Positions 24,253 to 34,913 of a stretch of 64,000 nt of DNA are shown here, in pieces (the first letter of the stretch is position 1; each line of letters begins with the position of its first letter). Source of the DNA: Psilocybe azurescens (taxonomy: Eukaryota; Basidiomycota; Agaricomycetes; Agaricales; Agrocybaceae). The position numbers and the translations under genes were made by a program. The stretch covers positions 620,001 through 684,000 of the forward strand of contig JAJIRX010000567.1 in assembly GCA_023853785.1 (NCBI GenBank). Direction: 5' to 3'. The notes beneath the pieces were generated by a model that was not told the DNA's origin, did not search any database, and saw only the letters and a program-made list of their open reading frames with translations.

Positions 24253-25993
24253 ATGCCCGAGACGTCAGTTTGCTGTATGTTCAGATCATTAGCGAAAACG
24301 TTCTGATAAGCTTTTATCAGGCACGTCAATATGTATGGAGGTTCGCCTCTAAACCGACTGTCTTGGCTTCGTACATCGCAATCGTTTCTTAACGCAGTGG
24401 TTACTGTTCCCGCTACGAAATGGCTCTTGTTCAAGGCAGGGGAACCTCTTGTAGCATCGAGCGCATCTAGCAAGCCCTTCCCGATCTACCTCAGTACCGC
24501 CGATGTGAAGTCATTCCTTGGCCCAGAACCATACTTTGGGCAAGGCCAGAAGGCAGGAAATCTGGTGGTTGAAAAGGATGGCGAAGAGCATTCTCATCAC
24601 TCACCAACAGAAGCAGCGCGACACCTTGGGCCTCCGATCGTGTTTCTCGGCATACATGAACCTCATTCAGATGACAGCACCTCGGCTCTTCCTTCTTCTG
24701 AATTCAAAGACCCTCAAGAAGCCGTAAAGAGACTCGAAGGCACTCCCTATTTTGCCCTTGACATTGTCGACTTGGATTATTCCCCTGATAGGTTGCAAGA
24801 GATACTGAACGAGACGACTCCAGCGGCAGAGGGGAAAGTGGTCAGTTGGTCAGAACCTAGAGCCTTGATGTCCGTCCTGGATCCTGTAACGGCTGCAATC
24901 TTTGCATCCGCTAGAAGTCTCGTGGATTGGAATCAACGAAATAAGGTATTTTTCTGAGTCTTTTCATTGTGTCCGCGCAACACGACTGTCTAACTTGATC
25001 AAAATACAGTTCTGTGCAGGTTGTGGTTCGCCTACGTACTCAATGTGGGGTGGATGGAAAATCTCTTGCAAGTCTCTCTTACCATGGACAGACAATGGCA
25101 ACAAAAAGCCTTGTCCCACCGTGTGAGTCTCGCTTCAGACATCTCTATTCATCTCTCTGATTATTTATAAAGTAAAGGGCTGCATAATTTCACCCACCCC
25201 CGGACAGATGCTGTGGTCATAATGATCGCTATAGACGAGACTGGGGAGAAAGTTTTACTTGGGAGAGGCGTGAGTTTCTCTATTATCTATGAATTAATAG
25301 GCGTTGACCATCATAATCAGAGAAGATTCCCTGGAAAGTTTTATTCAGCCCTTGCTGGCTTCATCGAGCCCGGCGAGTCGTTTGAAGACGCGGTGGCACG
25401 AGAAATGTGGGAGGAAGCTGGTGTCCGTGTTTGGAATGTGAAGTATCATTCTGGTCAACCTTGGGTGCGTCGAAATGTATTGCGATCTTGCAACCCTTCT
25501 GATCCCCTACAGCCATTTCCTGCGAACTTGATGGTCGGATTCTATGCTCGTGCTGACTCTACAAAACCTATAAGGACTGATCTGGACAACGAGCTCGTCG
25601 GTGAGTTCATTCTATCCCCGATCATTGATAGAAGACTGAAAAGCATTTGTTACAGATGCTCGGTGGTTTACTCGGGAGGAAGTTCGTGCTGTATTGAACC
25701 ACAACGCAGGGACGATCTTCAGAAAAGCAGACTACAAGAAAATGGCAGAGATCGTTGATGGGCGTCCTAATACAGAGCAAAACCTCACAGCTGAACCTGC
25801 AGCGATAGCCCTGGCCCCGTCTGCAGCCGCAACCCCAGCTGTTGAGAAAGCAGAAGACGTCGTCATCACCGAAGAACCACCCTTCCGCCTGCCACCTTTA
25901 ACTGCTATTGCTGGTGTCTTAATTCGCGATTGGGTCGACGGAAAGATTGGATTTCCGCATGAAGAGACTGTTATACAAAGGGGAAACCTATAG
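24253..25993 (+). CDS. NPY1: NADH pyrophosphatase, Nudix hydrolase (NUDT12/NudC type)
   Basis: Cleaves NADH and related dinucleotides to NMNH and AMP; fungal homologues are peroxisomal. The start is an 11-nt first exon (24253-24263, MPET) spliced over a 57-nt intron to HVNMYGGSPLNRLSWLR, which fits the family opening better than a start at the later ATG 24331. The zinc ribbon appears as KFCAGCGSPTYSMWGGWK plus SCKSLLPWTD and KPCPTV (four Cys). The Nudix box fits GX5EX7REUXEEXGU: GFIEPGESF, then EDAVAREMWEEAGV. The NudC-specific SGQPWPFPANLMVGFYA follows. After the enzyme domain comes an Ala/Pro/Glu-rich insert, then PLTAIAGVLIRDWVDGK. It ends in GNL, not a clear PTS1, so peroxisomal location is uncertain. 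Confidence 0.93.
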
Positions 25994-26437
25994 ATATTCG
26001 TGTTGTCATGCTGCTTTATTATTATTATACCAGATTATACTTTTATCGCTGATCCGTTCGCTTTGTGCGCATAGTACAAGATAGTACACATAATAGTACA
26101 TAATGTTACTATGCTTAGCATTAACTGCTTTGAAACACGATCGAAAATTGGTACATATGATCGCTCACACAGATTCCGCTTTCACGTGGAAACCTGCATC
26201 CACTCTCAATGCAGTCCCAAATACCCGCACCAAGATTTAAGAAGGCCTTTCCTTGTTTATTCATGTCTCACGTAACCGTGTCTGTCAGCCCTCAAGGAGT
26301 TTCGAGTCGTCTTTCTGTCCTACTAGGCCACGAACGTCGAGTAGCATCAACGGCGACTTTAATGAGTTTCGCGACAAGTTCATCCAAGATAAAATTCATT
26401 CCGTAACGTTTGCACCACACCACCTTCGTCCTTTCGA
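25994..26437. other. Intergenic promoter of the F-box gene
   Basis: AT-rich 3' flank of NPY1 followed by the upstream region of the next plus-strand gene. Short frames at 26209-26406 and 26253-26555 show no family features and conflict with the preferred F-box start. Confidence 0.4.
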
Positions 26438-27820
26438 ATGGACAACATTACTCATGAGCAGCATCTGGCAGATTTCGAGGTTTGTGGCGTTCATAATCAA
26501 CTGCAACTTCACGAGACGTAAATTCTTACAGTATATCGACAGTTTCGGGAAATAAAGGCCCCTATTTTACCAGTCGAAATATGGACCAAAATCTTCGCGT
26601 TTGCGACACACATTCCAGGCAGCTTCGAAGTCAACAACTATGCTGCCATTGCGGCTTTCACCCGCGATCGCCACGGAATTTGCCTGGGCAATCGGTACAA
26701 AGAGACAATGCAAACGAAACTTTCGTTCAGTCTGGTCTGCAAATACTGGAATGGCATCGCGCAACAATTCATATTTGAATATCTTCGAATAAGAACCGGA
26801 GACGAGGCTTGTCACATAGCAACCATGCTAGAGTGGATGTCACGACAGGCAGGGTTCCGAGAAGGTCCAGGGAGATGGACAATTAGGATTGACCTCGTCC
26901 TCGAAGGCGTTCATGAGTGGCTGCCCAAACACGCTAGGGCGATGTCCCGTATCTTCAAGCATTGCCCAAATCTCGTGTGTTTTTCCTCGGCCTTCTCGAC
27001 GGACGACCCATGGACATACGGCCTTCAGAAGATGATGAGGCATCTCGCACAGAATCCCAGATTGACGCGACTAGAAATCAAAATCGACCACAGGGTGATC
27101 CCTATCATTGAAGAGGTCTTCGGAAATTGTCTAGAGGTATTATGGCTAATTCCTTGCCGTCGGTTACTGTCCCTGGATTATTTGAAGATGAGATTTGTTT
27201 TACCCAATATCCGTGCGCTGATCGCCACAGCGGGATGCGAACGCTATATCAACATGATCGAGCTACCCAATCTTCGGGCCTGCGTATTAGGCCAGTTGAC
27301 CATAGGCCTTCTCCCGCTTATTGACAGGCACCTAGTAGAATACTGTTCGGTTTCCGATGCTCGGGAGGTTTTCACTGACTTCAATGACTGGCCCAGCTTA
27401 ACAACATTATCTGTCAATGTTGGTACTTTGGCCATCCTCAAGACCCCTTGGCAGGAGCATCTCCGTCACGAACACTTGGAGTGTGTCATAATAGAAGACA
27501 TTGACTGCATGCGTCGCCAGATGCTCATGATGAAGATTGGCACTCGCATGGGGTTATTCTCGCAATTGGATGAAAACTTGACCCGTCTCCTGTCGCCACA
27601 TATCTTTCCACACTTAAGATGCGTGAAGATTTTCCTGTCGGTACAGGGCAGGAAAAACACGTCTTCTTTATTGTCCGATGAAGAAGAGTTGATATGGCAT
27701 ACTTGGTTGAAAGCCTGTAATGATCGTGGAATTCGCATTGAAGTATCCGCAGGGGCCATGGAATGGACAGGAGATGAATGGAAGGAATATCCTCACGAAG
27801 AAGTGTTTGACATGCTGTAA
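26438..27820 (+). CDS. F-box-like protein with leucine-rich C-terminal part
   Basis: Exon 1 (26438-26479, MDNITHEQHLADFE) joins in phase 0 over a 63-nt intron to exon 2 (26543-27820), giving 439 residues. The F-box-like segment starts at about residue 20: ILPVEIWTKIFAFATHI, then after an insert SFSLVCKYWNGIAQQFIFEY. The remainder has spaced Leu/Ile-rich strands (LARLEIKID-type, LEVLWLIPCRRLLSLDYL, LRACVLGQLTIGLLPLIDRH) typical of the large expanded F-box families of Agaricomycetes. It would bind SKP1 and present a substrate to the SCF ligase; the substrate is unknown. The 26708 ATG is internal and would cut off the F-box. Confidence 0.8.
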
Positions 27821-28028
27821 GTACGCATTTTATTTTTCATCGAAGTAATGCTCAAGAGGGGATACACCTAGATGCATGCCAATATCCACTGTGGCAGAGG
27901 ACCTCAACAATAATTAACCTGGAGTAGCAAGCAGGAATAAAATAGAATAGAAAGCCATATAATCTTATAATTTCGGCCAATGGTAATTGAGAATTGACTT
28001 GGACAGAGAACTCCAAATTGACGTACCA

Positions 28029-28762
28029 TTATGCGCCATCTCCACGTCGTAACCTATTGAACTTCGGAAGCATTTCGCGCAAGTACTCGGCATGTTTGCG
28101 CCTAAGGTCGGCCTCTTGTACTTTCCCCCTGCCGCTCCATGTTCTTTGTTCAGCAGCAGGCCCGTAGACGACTGTGTAATCCTCAAGGGCTTGGTCTTCC
28201 GTTGGTACCAATAGTACTCCGGCTCCTATTACGCAATACGATGATATCCGAACAGTATGGTGAACTCTCGAACGTGTCGAGAACGTATTGAAATTTCCAA
28301 TCGAGGGTGATTCGATGCCTGTAGACTGATAAGTACCTTCATGGTAGAAGTGATATATAACGTACGACATCCAATCTCGAAGAGATTGTCATCTCCAATA
28401 CGCATTACTTCTTTGCGCCTTCAGAAAGGTCAAAATCTATGTGCGTCGAGGAACCAGTATGTTACCTATTAACCAAAATGGCGCCCTCTTCTATAATGCA
28501 GCCCATCCCAATGACAATAGGACCTGCGATCGCAAATATTGTGGCTTTGGGATGTACAATGGTTCCTTTAGAGCATAAATGAGATGCAGAAAAGACAGAG
28601 GCGTACGGGTGGACTTACCAGAGCCTATAGTAATGTCTCCTTTCAATTCAACATCTTGGCAGACAACAGCCTTCGAGTGGATCGTGAACTTGTCGCGTCT
28701 AAAGGCAAATATTAGTGACTGTCCAGACAGATGTCAGAATTAATTCAACACATCGGGGGCAT
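28029..28762 (-). CDS. DCTN6: Dynactin subunit 6 (p27), left-handed beta-helix protein
   Basis: Part of the pointed-end complex of dynactin, the cytoplasmic dynein cofactor. A likely 11-nt first coding exon (28762-28752, MPPI) leads to RDKFTIHSKAVVCQDVELKG, DITIGSGTIVHPKATIFAIA and GPIVIGMGCIIEEGAILVN. After introns come MRIGDDNLFEIGC, then PSIGNFNTFSTRSRVHHTVR, SSYCVIGAGVLLVPTEDQ, YTVVYGPAAEQRTWSGRGK and VQEADLRRKHAEYLREMLPK. The hexapeptide repeats ([LIV]-G-x4) and the C-terminal helix agree with the family. About 190 residues. The start exon is inferred from phase only. Confidence 0.92.
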
Positions 28763-28974
28763 TCCTCAAGTCATAGAAAGGGTGAAGGTATGTAGTTTTC
28801 TTATTGCAGTTAGTGAACAAGAGTAAAGCCAGAATGAAGCAACTCAACGGCGTCTACAGTGGTGTTTGGCTTCAGTTGGCAACAGCTTTACGTTTGCTTC
28901 AAATATTTAGAAAGTTAATTGACCAGTTACTACCCTTCACCGATAACAATACTACCCTCGAACGCAATTGAATC

Positions 28975-29893
28975 ATGGAAGATTCACGACTGCGGACAGT
29001 AGGTTTGGGAACGCTTGCGATATGCAAGTCCGTCTTTAATTTGTTCATCGAATGTCGAGCGGGCCTAATACCTTTCTTACTTTGTTCCAGCGGCGACCAG
29101 TGCCTTCGTGACTGGAGTGTATTCTAGTGTTCGAAAGCTACCACACCCAGGAGTCGTAGCTTTAGCAGCTGCTTTCAATAGTAGTGTCACAGGAGCATCC
29201 TTTTTGGTGCGTTCTTGCACTCACTGCTGTACGAACTTCTTCTAACTGCCAAACGGACTTTTCCTACAACTAGGTTGCCGTGAGTTTCTTGTCAGTCCGA
29301 CCCTTACACGCCTGGCTCCTTGGCCACAATATGTTCGTAGAAGGCAAGAACTGGGAATCGAATCACAGCCCGAAGACCATAATAAGTCAAATGTACCTGT
29401 TTCCCTGCCCGACCTTCGAACCAACCAATTGCTCGATAGTGCAATAAGTGGCGCCTCGGTTGTCGGAGTATTTCATGCCATATGTATGTTTTTGCTTCAG
29501 ATTTACTAATGTATTCTGATTGCATCTTGAAATAAAGCCAGAAGGCCAGGTGCCATTCCTGCAATGATGACCGCTGGAGCAGTCTGCACCCTTCTTCAAT
29601 ATGGCTACAACGAGCTGAACATCGTTCGATTGCAGTATATCTCGAGATTGAGGGAGGAGAACAGACCTGCCATGGCCGCGCCGTCTTCCAAGGCTCGTAA
29701 TAATTCAGAACCTCAACAGGAGTCTTTGCCCTTGCTCGAGTCCCTCTTAAGTTTCATTGGAATTAAATCCATGCCAGAGGAAGAATACTTGGAGAAGATG
29801 AAGAAAACCCGAGAGTCTCATCTAAAACGGATAGTAGAGCTGGAACAGAAAATCCAGGAAGAGCAGGGATTGAAGGAGCGGAATAAACCATGA
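28975..29893 (+). CDS. Probable mitochondrial membrane protein, Tim17-like
   Basis: ATG 28975 opens MEDSRLRTV and splices to AATSAFVTGVYSSVRKLPHP and GVVALAAAFNSSVTGASF. Later exons read REFLVSPTLTRLAPWPQYVR, LRTNQLLDSAISGASVVGVF, then RRPGAIPAMMTAGAVCTLLQ and YGYNELNIVRLQYISRL. The glycine-spaced hydrophobic helices, the short turn, RRPG and the late TAG-CTLLQ-YNE segment resemble the Tim17/Tim22/Tim23 superfamily. I know similar uncharacterised fungal proteins but no named one. The C-terminal 60 residues are a charged coiled-coil-like tail (EEYLEKMKKTRESHLKRIVE). The junction near 29205-29278 is not clean. Import or complex-assembly function is inference. Confidence 0.65.
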
Positions 29894-29942
29894 TATTAAA
29901 TATTCCAGATTCGACATACATCCCATAGTTTATAATATTATT

Positions 29943-31357
29943 TTATGGCGTCGAAGGTGGTGTTTGAGTTTTATCGCCCTTGTTGTTTATGGGCGGAGTT
30001 TCTTTCCAGATCTCAATTAGACCACGACCTTCGGCGGAGAAACCTCCTACAATGATACGTTTGTCGTCAGCAACCAACGCGTTGACTTTCTCGAGCCCGG
30101 TGCTCTCTCTTTGCCATATTTGCTGGAGGACGACACTACCCTGCACCTCGTCATAGATGAGACGGTATTGAGTTATTACACCCATAAGAGTTGATATTGT
30201 GAGTTTTCGAGATTCAGAGAAGGCCCTGGAGAAGAGTCAGCCTAGGTCCCGGTCAAAAGGCTAACCTCGACATACATTGCGACAATAGGGCCTTCAGCGA
30301 CTTTGATCAGAAGAGTTTGGTCTTCATCAAGACCTTCCCATTTTTAACCTTTTTTTGGGAGCTTTATTGCCTGAATTGACTACCTTTTCTCCTCCGAATC
30401 CTATCCAGAGTCTGCCATCAGCTATTCCAGCTGCTAAGATGCCGGTGTCTGACATGGCCATTGACATGACAAAAGGCGGCGAAAGGGATATTTCACCAGC
30501 AGGAACGAAAGTATCTTGAGTGCCTTCAGTATGCTGTGGAAAGCGATCAAAGATTGATGTGATTCCCACCTATCTGTCGGCGAGAAAGGGCTTTGCCTCG
30601 AACAAAGTCGAAGTGTAGAAGGAAGTTGTCGTACCCGCCGCTGATTAGCTCACGCGGGCGACCTGGAACGAATTTGACACTGCCGCATACCTAGGGGACA
30701 GCTAATGGTTAGAGAGGGAATTAAATGAACAACTAGACCGTCCCTACACTATCGTGCTTAGCTTCCATCCTCGTTATTGAATGGTTCGATAAGTCAAGGA
30801 CGCCCACAAATCCAGAATCCATGGTGAACGCTAGATGACTTTTGTTCGCGTTCAAAGCAAGCTTATTAAGTCAACACGAATTTCCTGCAGAAGGATAACT
30901 CCACCCACCTCATTCAGTATATCTACGTCTGACTCGCCGACCTTTACCGAGACCAATGCGTCTTCAAGGGTCTGGATCATATTGTCTGACTCGAATTTGA
31001 ACTTCGAGATCTACAATGGGACTTCAATCCCGTGTCCACCGAACAATAATATTAGACAGCATACATGTTGACCATGGGCAAACCAGGCATCGCGTAGCTC
31101 CGATCCAGGCCTTTTCATACACACAATTGAAGAGACTTCATCTCCCAGTCCTCGAACCGCCTTCAACACTTTGAAAGAAGAAAGGTCGTAAACACGAAGA
31201 GAACCGTCATCTACACAACAAGTCAATCAAAGACCAGTAACGTGAGATTTTCTGGCGTACCGGAGCCGGCGAATAGATGTCCTGCGTGCCCAAAGGCCAG
31301 AGATGATACATGAGCTGGTATATTCAAGCTCTTTTCAAGCGAAAAGTTGCGATCCAT
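29943..31357 (-). CDS. WD40-repeat protein (WDR53/ASA1-like)
   Basis: ATG 31357 gives MDRNFSLEKSLNIPAHVSSL, AFGHAGHLFAGSDDGSLRVY and DLSSFKVLKAVRGLGDEVSS; these are first-blade signatures. Further exons include NKSHLAFTMDSGFVGVLDLS, VCGSVKFVPGRPRELISGGY and DNFLLHFDFVRGKALSRRQI. The last exon reads VNALVADDKRIIVGGFSAEG and GLIEIWKET, and closes a seven-blade propeller. Two blades are poorly conserved. It resembles WDR53 and ASTRA-associated Asa1, but I cannot choose between them. About 390 residues. It ends only about 50 bases from the 3' end of the Tim17-like gene on the other strand, so 3' UTRs probably overlap. Confidence 0.75.
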
Positions 31358-32422
31358 GGCGGGTCCAGTCTCCAGCTCCATCGATGACAAAGATGTGCAA
31401 GGATGGCCGAAAGGTCTGGTGTTGCTTTTTTCAGTCGTGTTATGATTTGGAGGGCTGAACCTTTGACAGTGTGCTACAATAGGCTACAGTGATGATGATA
31501 CAACTTGAACTTGACTCGGATTTTTACAACTGCAGTCGTCACATGATCCAAGGCATTGGTCGCAAGACGCGTGCGCGACGCGACGGTGATGTTTGGGCAT
31601 TTTGAAGAGCTTATGGAAACAACTTGAATAAACTATTTTCTGATTGACAGACTTGTTTTGAAAGTTGAAAAATGTTTGGAGACATTTTTACGATCATCTT
31701 TGGATCTTGAAGGGACGGTGGTGAAAGAAAAGTACTCGCGCAACAACGCACTCCAGTATCTGCACAAAGAGCAGTATCAAGGATGAGTGAATTTTCTATC
31801 TCTATTCCAAACTATGTACCTGATATGCTTTGAGACTCGTTTACCCGTCAAGGGAGAAACTGGAAGTCAGAAACGAGTTGGTAGAAGGAGTGATTGAGTG
31901 AAAGAATATCGAGGCATCTACTAGCCGGGTTGCTTAGTAGGTATGTACAATCACCAGGAAGGAGGAATGTGAATTTTCGATGCAGGTTCAGAGTTGACTT
32001 TATCAGATTGAGACAGTGAAGCGATCCAGAAGTCGCAACGGTCCGTTGAAAAGTTCTACTATAACCACTTCAAGTTCCGGAAGTCAAGATAAAAGTAAAT
32101 GAAGACAAGGTAAGTACAGACAAAGTGGTCATCAGTGCAGAATTTGTTTGGAATTTGTGCAGAACATTTTTGTTTTGACGAAGGGAGAGTCGAGATGTAG
32201 CGGTCTGGGTTTCCCGCTACCATATAAGTCCACGGCCGCCCCAGGAAACATGTACTGGCGTAACGGGTGTGACGATCTGAGTGTTGTAACGTCGAAGCCT
32301 GACTTGGTTCAGACTTACTTATCTCGAATGGTTATGCCGTGTGCAATTCCGGCATGTTCCATTTTAGGCAGAAACGTTACACGAGAGCCGGGCCGGCTGG
32401 CTACGCCATAGTTCCTCATAGT
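31358..32422. other. Intergenic region left of the hAT-type element
   Basis: About 1.07 kb without supportable coding sequence between the WD40 gene and the mobile element. It includes the presumed WD40 promoter. No repeats that I could pick out. Confidence 0.4.
32415..32422. repeat. Target-site duplication, left copy
   Basis: CTCATAGT directly abuts the left TIR. It is identical to 32959-32966. Confidence 0.85.
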
Positions 32423-32958
32423 TAGTGTGGATGGCAATACTCCCCGGAGCATTCGCCATTCGCCGGCGAGGCGATACCCTGGCGTGGGAAAGTGGCGATA
32501 CTTGGCGATTGGCGAAACTCATTATTATTACGTAAACTTTGAGATAGTCTTTGTTGTTTTTGAGCATAACGAAGTAGAAACAAAGCAAAAACCATTAAAT
32601 AAATATGTTTATGCTACATAACTGGTATACTGTCTGGACAGTACAGGCATTACACATCTTGCCGACTTTTTGAAGTACTCGAGAATAAAGTTGTCTGCTG
32701 GGTGCCACAGCCACCACAAGACGGCATGTCGGCGGAGCGTATCAAGGGAATTTCAACAAAATCAAGACGCGGACCGGCTTCTTGTCGGCATATAGCGGAG
32801 TTCGATGTGTTTGATGGAAACCACTGATGAACAATAACAAGACAAACACAAATATTTAATATTTGTCGCCACCTTTCGCCAGGCTGTTTTGGCCGGCGAG
32901 TATCGCCACCTGGCGATCGCCGGCGAGGCGAAATGGCGACGTTTTGCCAACAACACTA
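32423..32958. mobile_element. Non-autonomous hAT-type element (MITE-like), 536 bp
   Basis: The left end starts TAGTGTGGATGGCAATAC; the reverse complement of the right end starts TAGTGTTGTTGGCAAAAC, so the terminal inverted repeat matches at 15 of the first 18 positions. Both ends are flanked by the identical octamer CTCATAGT (32415-32422 and 32959-32966). An 8-bp target duplication and YAGTGTTG-type ends are hallmarks of hAT transposons. Sub-terminal regions on both sides are packed with GGCGA/TCGCC words, possibly transposase binding sites. No transposase frame is present, so movement would need a hAT transposase from elsewhere. Confidence 0.85.
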
Positions 32959-32966
32959 CTCATAGT
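32959..32966. repeat. Target-site duplication, right copy
   Basis: CTCATAGT directly abuts the right TIR. Identity of both copies suggests a fairly recent insertion. Confidence 0.85.
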
Positions 32967-33141
32967 TCACATGAACCACCAGAGTCGCCCGTTGCTTGGC
33001 AGAAACCACTGAATCTCTCTATTTTAAATTCAGACATCGTTTAAACCAGGCCCATGAGTCATCACACAAGCATAATATGTTTCCGCAAGATGGTCAAGAG
33101 GGTGGAATAACGCCTTCGTTAGCCACCCTCTTTCCTGAAGT

Positions 33142-34890
33142 ATGGTTTTGTCTCCCTCGAGCTGGAGAACACGTCCAGGCCCAACCGTCGCATGGGAGAG
33201 ACCTTTGGGCCTAACAGAAGTTGGTTTCTACTGGGATGCAGTCTTCAGCCGTACTGCGGACACTCTACAACATGTAGAGGTCCAAGTACACCCGTCCAGA
33301 TCGCAACACTTGTTCGAACCCTCTAACGTCGCGAAAACATGGGCATATATCAAGTACAAGTTTCCATTGCTAGGAGCTGTATTAGAAGAGCGCGGCGAGG
33401 ACTCCATTTTCTTTGTCGTCTCTGAAGAAAATTTACGCACCATCCGTTCCGGGGAAATCACTTTTCAAAAATTTCATCCGCTCAAGAGGCTGCAGATATC
33501 GCTGACAAGGTAATTGTGCAAGAGAAGCTTCTGTCCAATGAATTACTAGCTCGCATCTTTGTCCTGGAGCGGTCAGACCTTTCAGGGTCTTTCCACATCC
33601 TGTTTCACGTCGCCCATTCCATTACCGATGGAACATCCAATCTTACCCTCGTCAAAACGTTCCTGGACGAATTATGCCACGAGACCTCCGGTGAAATAGA
33701 TCTGAATCATCAATTGCAGCTCTCTGTGGCTTCAGAAGATTTGAGACCGCATCTTAAATACAGCCTAGCAAGGAGAAGATGGCGTAAGGCTATTGCCAGT
33801 GTAATATCCTCCAGAAGAGCGTTGAGCTTCAAGGTTAACCTCATGAATTGCTCATGACTTCGTGCACTTGTCTAACAATAGTTTCGTACAGGGCGGCCAT
33901 ACACTTCCTCGCAAAGTGTCGCAGATAACGCCGTATACCCCCCCTCGTTCAAAAACCCTAAACAGCAGCTTCGCACCTGAAAAGTCAATCCTCATTATTG
34001 ACAACTGTCGCAAAAACCGGTTGACATTCGGCAATGTGTATCCTATCTTGGGGCAAATTGCACTTACCCGTGTGCTAGTGAGGCGATACCTACGGGGAGA
34101 AATAGACGAAAACGAATGGCAGTTCAGAATGAGAGAACCGATGACCTCCGCAGGACCTCTCAGTATACGGCCCTTCCTCGACAAGGAAATCTTGATGCTG
34201 GTGGATTGACCAATGTCTGCGTTTCCATTGGTTTCTTTTTCTTTGCGCTTGCTACCATGCCTCTAGGAACCTCTCGCCTGCGCCCAGGCATGGAAATGCC
34301 CTCGTTTGATACCCTTCTCTCTAAGAAAAGGTTCTTGCTTCGATCCAGGATGGTCAAGGAGCAATCGATCAAATATACCAAGCACCCGCTTTTCTTGGAG
34401 ATTCAGGAGGTGGGAGCCCCTGCTAGAGTGCAAAGAAACATGGGTGTGGGCCATCAATGGCGAAACGAGGGGCGCCTCCGAAGTCCCTCAGCGATAAACC
34501 ACTGTCACCCATGGAACAGGCGGCTGCAGGATTGATTTTTTGTAACGGAGGCTCTAGTATGGGAAATGTAAAGCTTCATCCGCATATAAACAATTTGGAA
34601 TGCTGATTTTTTGAATGTAGACCGATCGATTACTTCCAAGAACGTATCCATTGACTGGAGAAGAAGCAAGCAAACCTTTGATCCAACTCAAGTCATCTAC
34701 AACAAGACTTCGATGTCGTCCAACGGAACTCTACCTCGGTGCTTCAACTTCACATGATCAGTTGACTTTATCTGTTCATTGGGACAACAATGTCTACGCT
34801 GAAGTCATCGTAGTGGAATGGTTAAATGAAGTGAGGATGGCGGCCGACTTTTACCTGGGTTCCGAAGAAAGTGTTCATGCTAAGTTGTAA
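33142..34890 (+). pseudogene. HXXXD acyltransferase (condensation-like), frameshifted
   Basis: ATG 33142 starts a protein of the condensation/alcohol-acetyltransferase-like superfamily that is expanded in Agaricomycetes. Landmarks: TEVGFYWDAVFSRTADTLQH, WAYIKYKFPLLGAVLEERGE, the catalytic HVAHSITDG (HxxxDG), LSPMEQAAAGLIFCNGGSS and, near the end, LYLGASTSHDQLTLSVHWDN. Two clean introns are visible, near 33834-33892 and 34566-34620. The frame breaks at least three times with no room for introns: near 33467-33471, 34187-34189 and 34490. Each break is repaired in principle by one base in an A run or pair. It is therefore either a decaying copy or an intact gene damaged by assembly indels. Substrate unknown. 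It ends 23 bases from the convergent MED16 stop. Confidence 0.75.
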
Positions 34891-34913
34891 CTGTATATCA
34901 AGCCAAATTATAG

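Noticed and set aside
18162..27820. SKP1 and F-box genes as a functional cluster
   Set aside because: They are 7.5 kb apart with unrelated genes between, and F-box genes are very common in these fungi.
33142..34890. The HXXXD acyltransferase as part of the siderophore locus
   Set aside because: It lies 23 kb away, with many housekeeping genes between, and lacks the GNAT fold of hydroxyornithine acyltransferases.
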